Below, piece by piece: positions 1-10,163 of a DNA stretch of 64,000 nt. The notes below the pieces were generated by a model, which was given only the letters and a program-made list of their open reading frames with translations, was not told the DNA's origin and ran no database searches. Source of the stretch: Clytia hemisphaerica (lineage: Eukaryota > Cnidaria > Hydrozoa > Leptothecata > Clytiidae); contig CACVBU010000600.1 in assembly GCA_902728285.1 (NCBI GenBank), forward strand, positions 2,803,101 to 2,867,100, given 5' to 3'. Within the stretch, counting starts at the first letter, position 1, and each line of letters opens with the position of its first letter. The translations under genes and the position numbers were made by a program.

Positions 1-107
1 AGGAAATAAACGTCGTGACCTGTACCATATTTATCGGAATCTCCTGCAGAAGAAAACCTAAAGATGTGGCACTGACCCTGACGGCCGGGGACGTGCTGGA
101 GATTTAA
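1..107 (+). CDS. C-terminal exon of an unknown gene entering from the left (partial)
   Basis: A frame open from base 3 reads 34 residues before TAA at 105-107, ending ALTLTAGDVLEI. Codon use is richer in GC than the surroundings (GTG, CTG, ACG, GCC, GGG), as expected of real coding sequence, while everything just downstream is AT-rich. No acceptor site is needed because the exon continues off the window. I do not recognise the protein; the tail alternates basic (CRRKPKD) and hydrophobic (VALTLTAGDVLEI) segments, which would suit a terminal beta-strand or a short linear motif. The opposite strand has no equally good frame. Only the 3' end of the gene is here. Confidence 0.45.
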   Translation, partial: EINVVTCTIFIGISCRRKPKDVALTLTAGDVLEI

Positions 108-448
108 ATGGTCCCTGTGGTAGATATTGGTTCTTGAAAATGACAATTAGTCGATTACTTGATTTTTGGAGCCTGATAGAGGCAAAAAAAAATTGACAAA
201 AACGAGCTTGACGCGAATAAGAAGGTATATTTCAATATTTTGAAATTTGGGTTTTGGTTTTTGGTTTGAAAGGACTTTTCAAAGGATCAAGTGTATCCAA
301 TTTGATTGAAAGTCAGGAGAAGAATCACATTTCAGATGTTAATTTATATTATAAAGAATTTATTTAAAAAGATGAAGTCAAAATAATGAACAATGAACAC
401 TCACTATCATTAGTCCAGAAAAACGGTGCTGCGATATGATTGGTTGAT

Positions 449-3390
449 TTATTCGTTTAAAATGCGGTCGACTTCGTTCCAGTCTACTGTTTGGTCGGTC
501 AGGGTCATCGAGTTCATTGTTCCACTTTCTTCTATCAAAGCAAGGTCTACTTCGTCCTACAAAACGGGATGCGAATAGACCTCAAGAACCATTATTTTTG
601 AAATGGGGCTCATTGACCTCATTAAAATGTCGGTGGAAAAACGATAACCATGGTACACAAGGTCTTTTTCAATTGTGGCGATTTAGGTTGAATAGAAAGG
701 GTCAACAAACAAAAAAAACACCAATAGGTAAAATTTTAAAATCTATAAAAACACAGGGTACGTTTAAACTTCTGGCCTTTGGCATATCATAATTGGATAT
801 TTTTCGCTTTTTTGGAAAATTATCCGAAAATTTTCGAATAATATAAATTGATTTTTTTGGAAAAAATATCTGAACTTAAAATATGTAACTTTCCATGTGT
901 CAAATAAAACTTTGTCATATTGATGAAAACAAACTATGAATGCTTCGAAAGTAACTTAAATCAATTAAACTTATTCTGAGCGTTCATTAAAACAAAAATA
1001 AAACAAAGAATTTAAGTATTTAATAACTTGTTATATCTAGGCCTTATCTAGAAAAGCTGCAAATTACCAATTTTAAGGGGTGGTGTACCCCTTTCTGAGC
1101 ACTGAGAACAGTTGCTGGTGATGGCGTGGTGCTGGAGGTACAACAAAGATTTTCCAAAAACTGCAGCCGCTCATCATACTCATCATTGTGACATGAAGCA
1201 ACTTCGTGACCCCCTGTGGCTTGCAAGGGAATACTTTTTGAAGTCTTTCTTTGCGGTGTAGCGTATGTTTTCATACACGGAATCGTTTTCCCTTAAACCA
1301 TGTTTGAACGTGCGCAACGCACTTGGCCAAGCATCAATTTAAAAATTAAAATGAGAACCCTCAGATATTCAAGATAAAACAAGTGTCTGCAAAATTTCAG
1401 CCAAATTCGACTATTCTTGAAGTCTCCAGGCTGCCCCCAAAGTTCAAAGTTTTGACATTCTCAGGCCAGATTCTAGGTCAACTGAAGTTGAATGAAATGC
1501 TTTCGATTCACTTAAGACGAAAAGACAAAGACAGCGTTCTTGAAAAACGACATTGAGAAATGAGATTAAAGGTAGAGCAGACAACTAAGGCAACTCAAAA
1601 GGTGTTAATGATCATTTTTGAACAAAATATTTTCTTCTTTACTGACTTGAAGAACTTTATCTCAGACATAGGATTTATAGAAAACGATTCCGTGTGCAAA
1701 GACTCGCGCTTAACAAAAAAAAAAAAACACTATCAAAACTTTTTCCGTCGCAACCAATTACGATATGTCAGATGCCAAAGAAGTGCAAACGCACCCATGC
1801 AAAGCAAACCGAGGATATGATGACTCTTCTGGATAACTCTTTGAGCCGTCAAATCAAAATGCAACTTAATGTTATACTCACTGACCTTTACATATTCCTC
1901 CAGGAACCAAGGGACCAAGCTATATCTGCCATCTTTGATCGAAGTTTTTTTGTTGGTACCCGCAAAGAAGCCATTGTAGTGTTTGAAACTTTGCCTAACG
2001 ACAAATGGCGCTACATCAATAGTGCAAGCAAAACTAGATTTAGCGCTCTCTCCGCGGGTACCAATTTCAAAAAAACTACGATCATAATATAAATGTGTTA
2101 TACTAAAGGTTTCAAGATCGAGAGCGATTCAATAGGAAAAAAGAAAAGGAGTGCACTCACGTATGTCGTGTGTAGAAAAAATGTACATACTAATAATTTG
2201 GATGTTTCAGAATTTCTTTCAAACAATCCATGGTCAACCTCTAAACCGTACGAAACTAAAAGTGTTTTCAAATCTTCTTTATTTGCAGTGTGACCACCAC
2301 TCTCTCTTTCTTGTTGCTTGGGCTGAGAACGATATGTTGTTGATGGTAAAATATCACCTGGTGTCTCTGTTCTCCTACAACGAGATTTAATAAATTCAAG
2401 TTTTATGAAAAAGGAGTTGGGAGCTGTTCATCGCTTTTCTTCATTTTGGAATTAAAGGAAAAATGCTTATCTTGGATTTTAACTAATACACCTTTTCGAC
2501 TGTAGCCGCCAATTGCCGCGCAGGCATTTTTTACCACCCTAAAACCGCCCCAGTCTTTTTTTCGCACCAATAGACAATAGAAAAAAAAGACTGGGACGGT
2601 TTTAGGGTGGTAAAAAATGCCCGCGCGGCAATTGGCGGCTACAGTCGAAAAGGTGTATTCTGGTAGTTAATTTCTTATAACTCTATAGCTCTGGAGACCA
2701 CATTCACGATAAAAAATAGATTGGTTAGTTATATGTCCACAATGCAAACATGGGCGTCAACCACACCGAGTTTGGCGCATGGCTTGTAAATTTCCCGAGC
2801 AAGAATCCTGACAGTGTAGCAAATAAATGTGTGTATGGATGGGCTGACATCATAATGGCGGGAAATATAATTTCACAGGAAAATTGATGATAATTTTGTA
2901 AAGAACCTTTGAAAGAAAAATGCATAACACTAACCTATTGACAAGCTTTTTCCAATTGGTTGCTTCGAGCGATCGATCGAGCGGGGATTTGTGTCGCTGG
3001 TATCGGTTATACGTTTTCCCGGTAACAAATTCGTCCGGGTGTACTTGAATACGAGGACTTCCTGCACCGGAATTAACCAGCTCGAAACTTTGATCCAAAA
3101 GGGTGTTGGTTGATTGGAGTGACATCTCCAAAAGTCTATTGTTTGGTTTTTTGGGTGATTTATCACTCGCTTTTATCTTTGACGTTTGTTGCCGGATCTT
3201 GGACCGATCTTTGCGTACAACATCTGCTATCAAGGCCGTTTTCCGCATTACACTGGACCTGGTTTCTCTTATAACCGGGATCTTACCACTACTTGTATTT
3301 TGATAACGTTTGTTGATTGAGGTTTTCCGTCGACTGTTTGGGGGTAGCTTCTCCCCTTGTTTTGTTTCCCTTGTTGTTATGATTGATTTC
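449..3390 (-). CDS. Candidate multi-exon gene, C-terminal part, function unknown
   Basis: Three exons agree in phase. The last (556-449) follows a TTTTGTAG acceptor and encodes 35 acidic residues ending VDWNEVDRILNE, then TAA. The one before (1248-1089) contains DERLQFLENLCC and ends at GGG|GTACAC in phase 0, matching. A further exon ends at 2935 (AATAG|GTTAGT, phase 2); its frame is open from about 3390 and holds RKTALIADVVRKDRSKIRQQ and KSPLDRSLEATNWKKLVNR, a basic low-complexity stretch. The acceptor at 1248 is weak, and a second open frame starting MSFPIFRANLEVHNKRRLEA (about 3466-3289) overlaps the upstream exon, so the 5' structure is unsolved. No family recognised. The final acidic amphipathic segment might be a partner-binding motif, which is inference. 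The long intron 1249-2934 contains the 2487-2657 palindrome. Confidence 0.42.
2487..2657. mobile_element. Palindromic foldback MITE
   Basis: Two arms of about 79 bp are near-perfect reverse complements (left starts TACACCTTTTCGACTGTAGC, right ends with its complement) around a loop of about 12 bases. The outermost bases are TA on both sides, consistent with a TA target duplication as in Tc1/mariner-type non-autonomous elements. No coding capacity. It sits in an intron of the candidate gene at 449-3390. The very high arm identity suggests a recent insertion or hairpin-mediated correction. Confidence 0.8.
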
Positions 3391-3924
3391 AGTCGCTAAT
3401 CGCTCAGCTGCTTCTAAACGTCTCTTGTTGTGAACTTCAAGATTGGCTCTGAATATAGGAAAAGACATTGTGGTTTTGGCTATTAAATGAAAAACATACA
3501 AAGTCACAAAGTACAAACCATACAGTCAACTTTCTGCACCTCCAACTAAAGCACAGCCCGTCAAAGACACATAAAATGCTTTATACAATGGGCTGTTTCA
3601 TTTAAAGTCCATACATGGGGGTAGACGAACCTTTTCAAGCCAAAGATAATTCTTGAAAATACCTGGATTCTCCTTCGAAAATAGCAAAATTTGCAGATAG
3701 AGATCCCTTGGAATAATTCTTCTTCATACATAAAAGTAAGGGTGGACGAATTAAAATCAGTATTTTACTCCCTGGAAAATCTAGAATAACTTTTTACCTC
3801 CTGGAAAAATAAAAAACTTTCCTTAGACCCTCTGGAAATTCTTATTCGGATTACCCCCTGAAAATGTTCGCCCACCCCTTGCATGGACATAAAATGGAAT
3901 GGTCCAATTCGAATCTTTCTCTAA

Positions 3925-5625
3925 AGTCTATTCACGATAAGTGTGCACTCTTTTTTCTTTTACCTATAACTTTTGAAGGAATTCTTTAATCTTTATAAAT
4001 TTGGTATCGTTGGAAGGATATTAGTGAGTGGAACAATTTGAAATAAAAAAATCTTTAACCTTTACCACGCCTTCTCTTTGGGAACTTCACCCCGTGCACG
4101 CCTTGTCTTTTTGGGAAAAATGGCAGTTTTACGCTTTCCGTCATAACTTTTGATCTACTAAACCGATTCAAAAAAATTAGCCCATTCTGGAAAACCCAAC
4201 TATCCTGCTTTCCAAAAATGTTAAAATAAAGGATTTTCCTCTATCAATGGTGACACAGTAGTCTTCTGCCTTAGAGTTGAAAAAAATCCAAAACGCAATT
4301 TGTCATATTTTTCAAAATTTTAAGTTCCGGTTAAAAAAAAAGTGGGGAGAACATTTGCGATACCATTCCTAATTTTCTGGCTCATTGTTTCCACCATTAT
4401 AACTACAACTGCTAGCCAAAAAATCACAATCATACCTTTACTAGAAAAGGCAGAATTCTTTTTTAGAAAACCTTGGTTTTCGAGAAAATTTCCACGTAAA
4501 TCAGAGGCACGTAAGGCAGAGGCCCCTTGAGGTAATTTTTATGGGAAATATCACTAAAAACAGCTAAAAATGACTTTCCTATCATCAACCAGCATGAAAG
4601 CAATAGAAATAACATAGTATATACACTTTGAAACTCTTTGCAGCCTTATCAGAAGCCTTAACTTGGGTTTCGGTGACGGTCTATGACGGCCGACAAGCCT
4701 CCAGTCCTCACCCTTAATGTACCGTCATACTAAAGAATAAGGAGGCAGAAACTTACCTCAAACACTGACTAAACTACAAACAAGCAATACATAACATTTC
4801 CAACCAATAAAACAAACCATTTTCCACTAAATAAACATAAAAAGTTAGTTACAGCAGTCAATGAGCTCATAATTTCCAAAGGAATATTTTGCCTGATTTT
4901 CCACTTTGTTTTGACAGTTAAAATCGAAAGTAGGTGGTTTCAAACTATTGAAAATAGTTTGTTTACATTTTCTCTCCGTCATATAAGACATTTCCCGGGA
5001 TTTAAAGGCGTCTTTAAGGCGGTAGGGCGCCTTTTCTTAAAACCGCACGAAAAACGTATATTTACGGCTTCGGCGTGGTAAAGGTTAAAGAAATTCTAAA
5101 AATGAAGACGAAAATGAAGAAGAAAAAAATGAAGATCTTGTAGAAAAGTACTATAACTATCATTTTAACTGAAGTCAATCCTTGATCATCGAACGTCATC
5201 ACTGTGAAAAAAATTCTCAAAAATAATCATTCAGTCAAAAGATATCCAACAAAGTTATAAGCTGATGATGTCTAAATACGCTGTTTTCTGCTGTTTTTTG
5301 GGGTCAATCACTTATTAACTTTGTATCATAACTTTATATTGAATAAATATTTTAATGAAATTTCTTCATAGTGATGACCTCCTAAGATCATAGAATCTCT
5401 CCAGTGAAAATGAAAGTTATACCACTTTTCTACAAGATCTTCAATTTTTTCTTCTTCATTTTCATCTTCATTTTTAGAATTTTTTTAAAGATTTTTTTAT
5501 TCTAAATTGTTCCACTCACTAATATCTTTTCAATGATACCAAATTTATAAAGATTGAAGAATTCCTTCAAAAGTTATAGGTAAAATAAAAAAGAGTGCAC
5601 ATTTATCGTGAATAGACTTTAATAA
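3925..5625. repeat. Nested inverted-repeat element with ~135-bp outer arms
   Basis: The left arm (about 3925-4058, beginning AAAGTCTATTCACGATAAGT) is the reverse complement of the right arm (about 5486-5625). Between them lie a second inverted pair starting CTTTAACCTTTACCACGCC at 4053 and ending with its complement near 5092, and a third self-complementary block (5088-5490). The nesting implies successive insertions or a composite foldback element. No transposase frame is visible. A short 62-codon open frame at 4342 is not convincing. Confidence 0.65.
5088..5490. repeat. Foldback repeat, copy 1
   Basis: The segment folds on itself: the left half begins AAATTCTAAAAATGAAGACG and the right half ends with its reverse complement, with imperfect pairing in between over roughly 190 bp per arm. 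A related copy lies at about 6300-6680, sharing the order of GAAGAAGAAAAAAAT, ATCTTGTAGAAA, and a CATCACTG-GAAAAA motif. Confidence 0.6.
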
Positions 5626-5639
5626 TCTAGGAGATTACT

Positions 5640-6010
5640 TGGTCCCTTCCAGCTAGAATTAGAGAGCTCTAAAAGAACGAGGCGATATCCCGTGGGAGAA
5701 GAATTATATTTAGCTATTGATGTCCCGTGTAAGCCTGGAAAATTCCGGTTGGACCTGCTAATCCCGAGAACGAGGGCTCGGATTCAGGCCTTCGCTACAA
5801 AATCAGCGTAATCTAAACCTTCCAGGCGTTCAAAGTTTTCCCGAACTTCAAAGCTTTAGCGTGTCGGAAGAGATTTTCTACGTCAGGTGACAGGTGACAG
5901 ATAAGTCTCATTTATTGGCTGTATAGACTTTCGTCGCAAGGGCCCAGTGGATCAATAAGACCGGTTCGAGGTCATCAAATTGGCTCCCGGGTACGGCTTC
6001 GAATTAAAAT
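5640..6010. other. GC-richer intergenic patch, unexplained
   Basis: Between the two foldback copies lies a stretch with clearly higher GC (for example GGACCTGCTAATCCCGAGAA, GGCTCCCGGGTACGGCTTCG) than its flanks. No long open frame, tRNA-type A/B boxes or terminal repeats were seen. It could be the remnant of a SINE or a degraded gene fragment. Confidence 0.3.
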
Positions 6011-6229
6011 TCGGAATTAAATGAAAGTGCTATGATTTTGACCTGCGGTGTAATAAATTTGTTGAGAATTTGCATTCAAAATTCCGATATTTGCTTCGTT
6101 TTTTAAATTTAGCCCCTCTGCATTCTATGGAAACTAAATGAAAGACTGTGACACGAAGCTTGGCAGTTTATATGTAAAGTCTGTTTCAAAATAATTTGCA
6201 GCTGAGACAAAAATGGATGTAACTTTTGA

Positions 6230-6690
6230 TAGAATTCTAATCAAGTTGCGATTTTGTGCTCGTTGAAAATATATTTGTTAGTGGAATATTATCAAGCAAA
6301 AGGTTTGAAAAAAAAACGAAAAATGAAAATGAAAAATGAAGAAGAAAAAAATCTTTTTGTAGAAATGTTGTATAGTTACCATTTTCACAGGAGTGATCTT
6401 CAATCTTAAATCATCATCACTGCGAAAAAAACTTTTCAAAAATATTCAGTCAATCAAAATATATCGAACAAAGTTTATTGCTGGTTGACTCTATAGAGTA
6501 GTAAAAAACGACAAAAAAACAGCCTATTGTCAATCAACCAATAACAAACTTTGTGTGATATCTTTTGATTGAATATTTTTGAAAAAGATTTTCACAGTGA
6601 TGGTGATCTAAGATTGAAAAATCACTCCCGTGAAAATGGTAATTATACCATAAATCTACAAGGAATTGATGGGTTTTTGACTTACAATCA
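6230..6690. repeat. Foldback repeat, copy 2 of the 5.1-kb family
   Basis: This block is self-complementary about a centre near 6500 (left arm AAAATGAAGAAGAAAAAAATC, TCATCATCACTGCGAAAAAA; right arm TTTTCACAGTGATGGTGATC, TACCATAAATCTACAAG) and matches the foldback at 5088-5490 in motif order. The flank 6220-6300 also resembles the outer arm of the 3.9-kb element (AACTTTTGATAGAATTCTAA, then TTAGTGGAA), so the whole composite may have existed twice. The 64-codon open frame at 6569 is a by-product. Confidence 0.55.
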
Positions 6691-7049
6691 TTCAATTCCC
6701 AAAGAAAATAAACCTTTAAGTGAACAAAGTAGAGATAAAGTCAAGGAATTAATGTTTCATTAAAAATAATACGGAAGATAATTAATCATAACAAAAACAA
6801 AACTGAATCCAAGGAAAATCTTGTATAAGACCTTAGGTAGAAGAAGTTCCTTCAAAATTTCCTCAAAAGAAGAAAATGCCACCTCTCAAATTAGTCTCAC
6901 AAAAAGTAAAACTGCTCTACAGAAGCTACTATTGAATTCTACCAAAAACTGAACATCCTTGTCAGAAGAATTAAAGAACCTTCCTAAAAAATCTAAAATA
7001 ATATTCAAAAAATGAAAAATTATCTAAATTTTAAAAATAATATATAAAA

Positions 7050-8559
7050 CTAGCCGGTGCCCGGCGTCGCACGCCGGTTTAGCTGTTTGCTGAACGCATT
7101 TAAAGTCCTTTGGATATTGGGAAGGTGGCTTAAACACGATGAAATCAAAATTAAAGAGAAAAATTCTCTTCAAAGTTCTATTTCTATTTCTATTTGGTTG
7201 AGTTGCAGGAGGCTTTGAGGCCTATTTTCGCAACTATAGACGCTTTCAATGAGCGCCCCGTCAGCACCTTGGACTGACTACCCAATTCCCCTCACATGGC
7301 ATGGGTTGACCCGGGCGAAGGTTCATTCACTTGCCAAGTGAACGGCTGCGAGTGGGAATCGAACCTCAGTCGCCTGTGCAGTAACCAAGGTCAATGACCA
7401 CTATACCACAGCGCCTTTTTTTTGAAGTTTGACTCTATCCCCCCGTGGTGACGTATCTTTTAACCATATTTTGAAAAAGATTTTTGTGGCAAAAATGATC
7501 AGAAAGCAGAAAAAGGGCGTCATTCCCAAATTACACCATACCGGCGACCAGCGACGTCCGAGACGGCTCTGCAATTAGATTTTTTTTCTCGCTTCACTTG
7601 CGTTACATTTGCCGTAGTTCTTGATGTTTAGGAAAACTTTGATGTCAAGATAAGCGGAGTGAAATAATAGACATGGTACGAGATTCGTCGAAAAAAGGCA
7701 GCCCGGAGGGGGGGGGTACTTAGGCAAGAGAAGGGTATGGGTATTTGCCGGCCTTAAGGGTGCCTTTTTTGAAACATGGCAGTTTGAAAAATCAAACTTC
7801 AGTCCCACTAAGAATCGAAAAAGTAGGAAAATTTGAACTTTTTTCCCCCAGAAAGATAGAAATTTGGTCAAATTAGTTCCAAAAAGTGAATTAAAATTCA
7901 CACAATTTCCCTTGTTTCTTCTCCTCTTTATTCTACTAAGGGTCCGAGGGACAGGGCCGAAAGTCAGCTCGAAACCATAGTCTCCCTGGAAGGCAGCTAA
8001 CGCAGACAAAAAAGCGTGATAGCGCAATTTTATGTTGCTTTTTATAAAATAATTTCGTCATAACTTCGATAACTTTTCAAATTCAACAATGACTTAGATT
8101 TACAGCAAAATAATTATCGACATAGATGTTTAAAGGTCCCTTTTTACGAAGAAAGAACTCTAGTTTTTACCGCCTTTTGAATTTATTTTTAATGTTGCTG
8201 TTGTTCTAACAAACTTGTCTTGTGATTCTTGTGTTTTATTTTATATTTGTTCTTTTCCTTAACAGATTCTGTTTAAAAGATTTTTGTTTTGAAAAGAATT
8301 CGAATGTCTCAAATCAAATAAGGTCGTTAATTACATTCGAAAACATTAAACAAAAGAAAAGAGAGAAAAGAAAAGAAAAAGTCTAATCTATCAATCAAAA
8401 CAAAGTCTTTATAAAAACGGCGCGAATCGGATTCAACACATTTGTGGAGCAAGAAGCAAAAGTCATCCTTTAAAAGAACAAAACATTGCTTGCGAAAACG
8501 AAAGTGACACACAAAAAACAAACAAAATGACATACAGACTACGGCTATTAATATATAGA
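7050..8559 (-). mobile_element. Non-autonomous Helitron (1510 bp)
   Basis: On the minus strand the element starts TCTATATATTAATAGCC and ends in a 7-bp-stem hairpin (CCGGCGT, GCG, ACGCCGG), then GCACCGG and CTAG. It lies between a host A and a host T with no target duplication. These are the diagnostic Helitron features: 5' TC, 3' hairpin followed by CTRR, and A|T insertion. The duplicated host segment at about 9250 reads straight through the same site (AACGTTA|TTTTATATATTG on the minus strand), giving an empty-site control. No Rep/helicase frame is present, so it depends on an autonomous partner. It carries a tRNA-derived SINE at 7177-7415. Confidence 0.82.
7177..7415 (-). mobile_element. tRNA-derived SINE inside the Helitron
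   Basis: Read on the minus strand, the head has a canonical A box (TGGTATAGTGG) and, downstream at 7365-7355, a canonical B box (GGTTCGATTCC), the two internal RNA polymerase III promoter elements of a tRNA gene. A unique body follows (with GCTGACGGGGCGCTC and CTATAGTTGCGAAAATAGG), ending in an AAATAG microsatellite tail at 7196-7177. This head-body-tail order is that of a tRNA SINE. It must have inserted after, or travelled with, the Helitron. Confidence 0.8.
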
Positions 8560-8694
8560 TAACCTTATAAAATGATCCTTAAAACATTTAACTATGAACC
8601 ATTCAATTTATTACAAAATACTCAAACTCTCCATTTCCTAGACATTTTGATACACATAGACATTTAGCGGCTAGAGCATTCAATAGGTAGCAAT

Positions 8695-9016
8695 CCCTGG
8701 GGGGGGGGCAGTGGGCTTACCAACTGACGTTATGTGCGGCGAAAAAATTGGCTTTTAGAATCGCACCCTTACAGTGCAGAAAAAAATCGGTGAAATTCAT
8801 ACCCTTAAAGTGCATTTTTTTCAAATTTTAAACTCTTTTAGTGCAAAGAAAATCAAGATTTTCGAGCAAAAATTTGCAATTTTTCCCAGATTTGCTGAAA
8901 TTTCCACCCGCATTTATCAAAAGTCCAACCTTACAGTGCATTTCTTATATTTTGAAAAACATACCGTTAACCACCGCACATACCCGTCAATTTGCCTGAC
9001 TGCCCCCCCCCCCGGG
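8695..9016. mobile_element. hAT-like MITE with 8-bp target duplication
   Basis: Terminal inverted repeats begin CCCTGGGGGGGGGGCAGT on the left and, in reverse complement, CCCGGGGGGGGGGGGGCAGT on the right. Similarity continues to GACGTTATGTGCGG / GACGGGTATGTGCGG. GTAGCAAT flanks both ends (8687-8694 and 9017-9024), an 8-bp direct duplication as made by hAT-type transposases; a ninth G also matches. There is no coding capacity. Inside are repeated CTTACAGTGCA / CTTAAAGTGCA motifs. Confidence 0.75.
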
Positions 9017-9380
9017 GTAGCAATATAAATAAACCATTTTTATAACCTTCAAAATTTCATCAAAATAACAAAATGCAACCTTTTAAATCTTTCCAAATTA
9101 GTCTCACAAAGTAAAAACACTCTACAGAAGCTACTATTGAATTCCACCAAAAACTTATCAGAAGAATTAAGTATTAAAGAACCTTCCTAAAAAATCTAAA
9201 ATATTCAAAAAATGATAAATTATCTAAATTATGAAAACAATATATAAAATAACGTTATAAAATGATCCTTAAAACATTTAACTATAAATCATTTAATCTA
9301 CTCCAAAATGCTTAAGGGTCCATTTGCTAGACTTGTCGAGAAATAGACATTTAGAGGCTAGAATATCCAATAGGCACTAA

Positions 9381-10163
9381 CACTTACTTAGTGTAATAAT
9401 TACTTCATGTTAGTTAGTACTAATGTGAAAAACAGATGTATCCTTCAAACGGTGATTAACAAAACAAAGCATTTTAAGGTGTGTTTTTCAAAGCTCTAGG
9501 TAAAACAGCGGTTAAATCTTCTAAAAACAAAGAATAATTTGGTAGGTCTTTTTCAATGTGGGTCATAAAATATCAGCATATATACCGTTGGAAAGATATT
9601 TTCGAGCATTATATCTAACGGATCACTTACTTGAGTTCTGGCACAATGAAAAACGGGTAAAAAAAATCCTTTAAAATTAGCAACTGCATGGTTCAGATGG
9701 TAAAAATCCACTTGGTTTGTATTAGTACTAAAATTAAAGTTCCACGCTTCAAGCCATGAAAAAGTTTGTCCAAAAACCTAAACTATCAAATTATCTTTCC
9801 AACGGTTTAAAAAAAATATTGTAATATAAAAAATACTAAGTAATATTTATTAAGAAAAATACTTGAATTGTAAACCTTTTTCAGTGAAGAGTGCAGAGAA
9901 GCGTGGGGTTTTTCGGTGTGGGTGCACAGGGGTGCAAGGAAAACAAAAAAGCTGCTCAGATCACTACTTCGGTGTATTTTTTAGCAAAACCTTAACGAGT
10001 AATGAATTTTTTAGCCAAAAACAGGAAGATTTATACAAAAACGTACTTTGAAGTACCTATCATACGTTTAAACCTTTTCCATGTGTCAAAATTTTAGTTT
10101 CGTTAATTTGCTTCCAAACTCTCAGTCATTTGGTCCCTTTCCATCACTTACTCTGAGAGCGAT
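9381..10163. other. Intergenic, downstream of the NLR; degraded repeat
   Basis: No gene is seen. 9583-9604 has TATATACCGTTGGAAAGATA and 9788-9806 its inverted partner AAATTATCTTTCCAACGG, so this is probably another decayed foldback related to those at 4.0 and 29.4 kb. No obvious polyadenylation signal was pinned for the NLR. Confidence 0.35.

Larger units (their letters stand above)
6838..9380. repeat. Diverged tandem duplication of a ~345-bp host segment, first copy split by insertions
   Basis: Copy B is continuous at about 9043-9380. Copy A matches it in two blocks: 6838-7049 (AGAAGCTACTATTGAATTCT, AAGAACCTTCCTAAAAAATC) and 8560-8694 (TAAAATGATCCTTAAAACAT, GACATTTAG-GGCTAGA). The 1.5 kb between the two blocks of copy A is a Helitron, and a hAT-like MITE follows directly at the end of copy A. 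Copy B therefore serves as the empty-site reference for the Helitron. Confidence 0.8.

Noticed and set aside
1733-1918. Hydrophobic 61-codon minus-strand frame
   Set aside because: Overlaps the other strand's frame, no acceptor or donor in phase, no homology cue.
1694-2293. Plus-strand open frames (132 and 66 codons) as a gene
   Set aside because: Composition is partly plausible, but no splice partner, start context or recognisable motif, and it lies in an intron of the minus-strand candidate gene.
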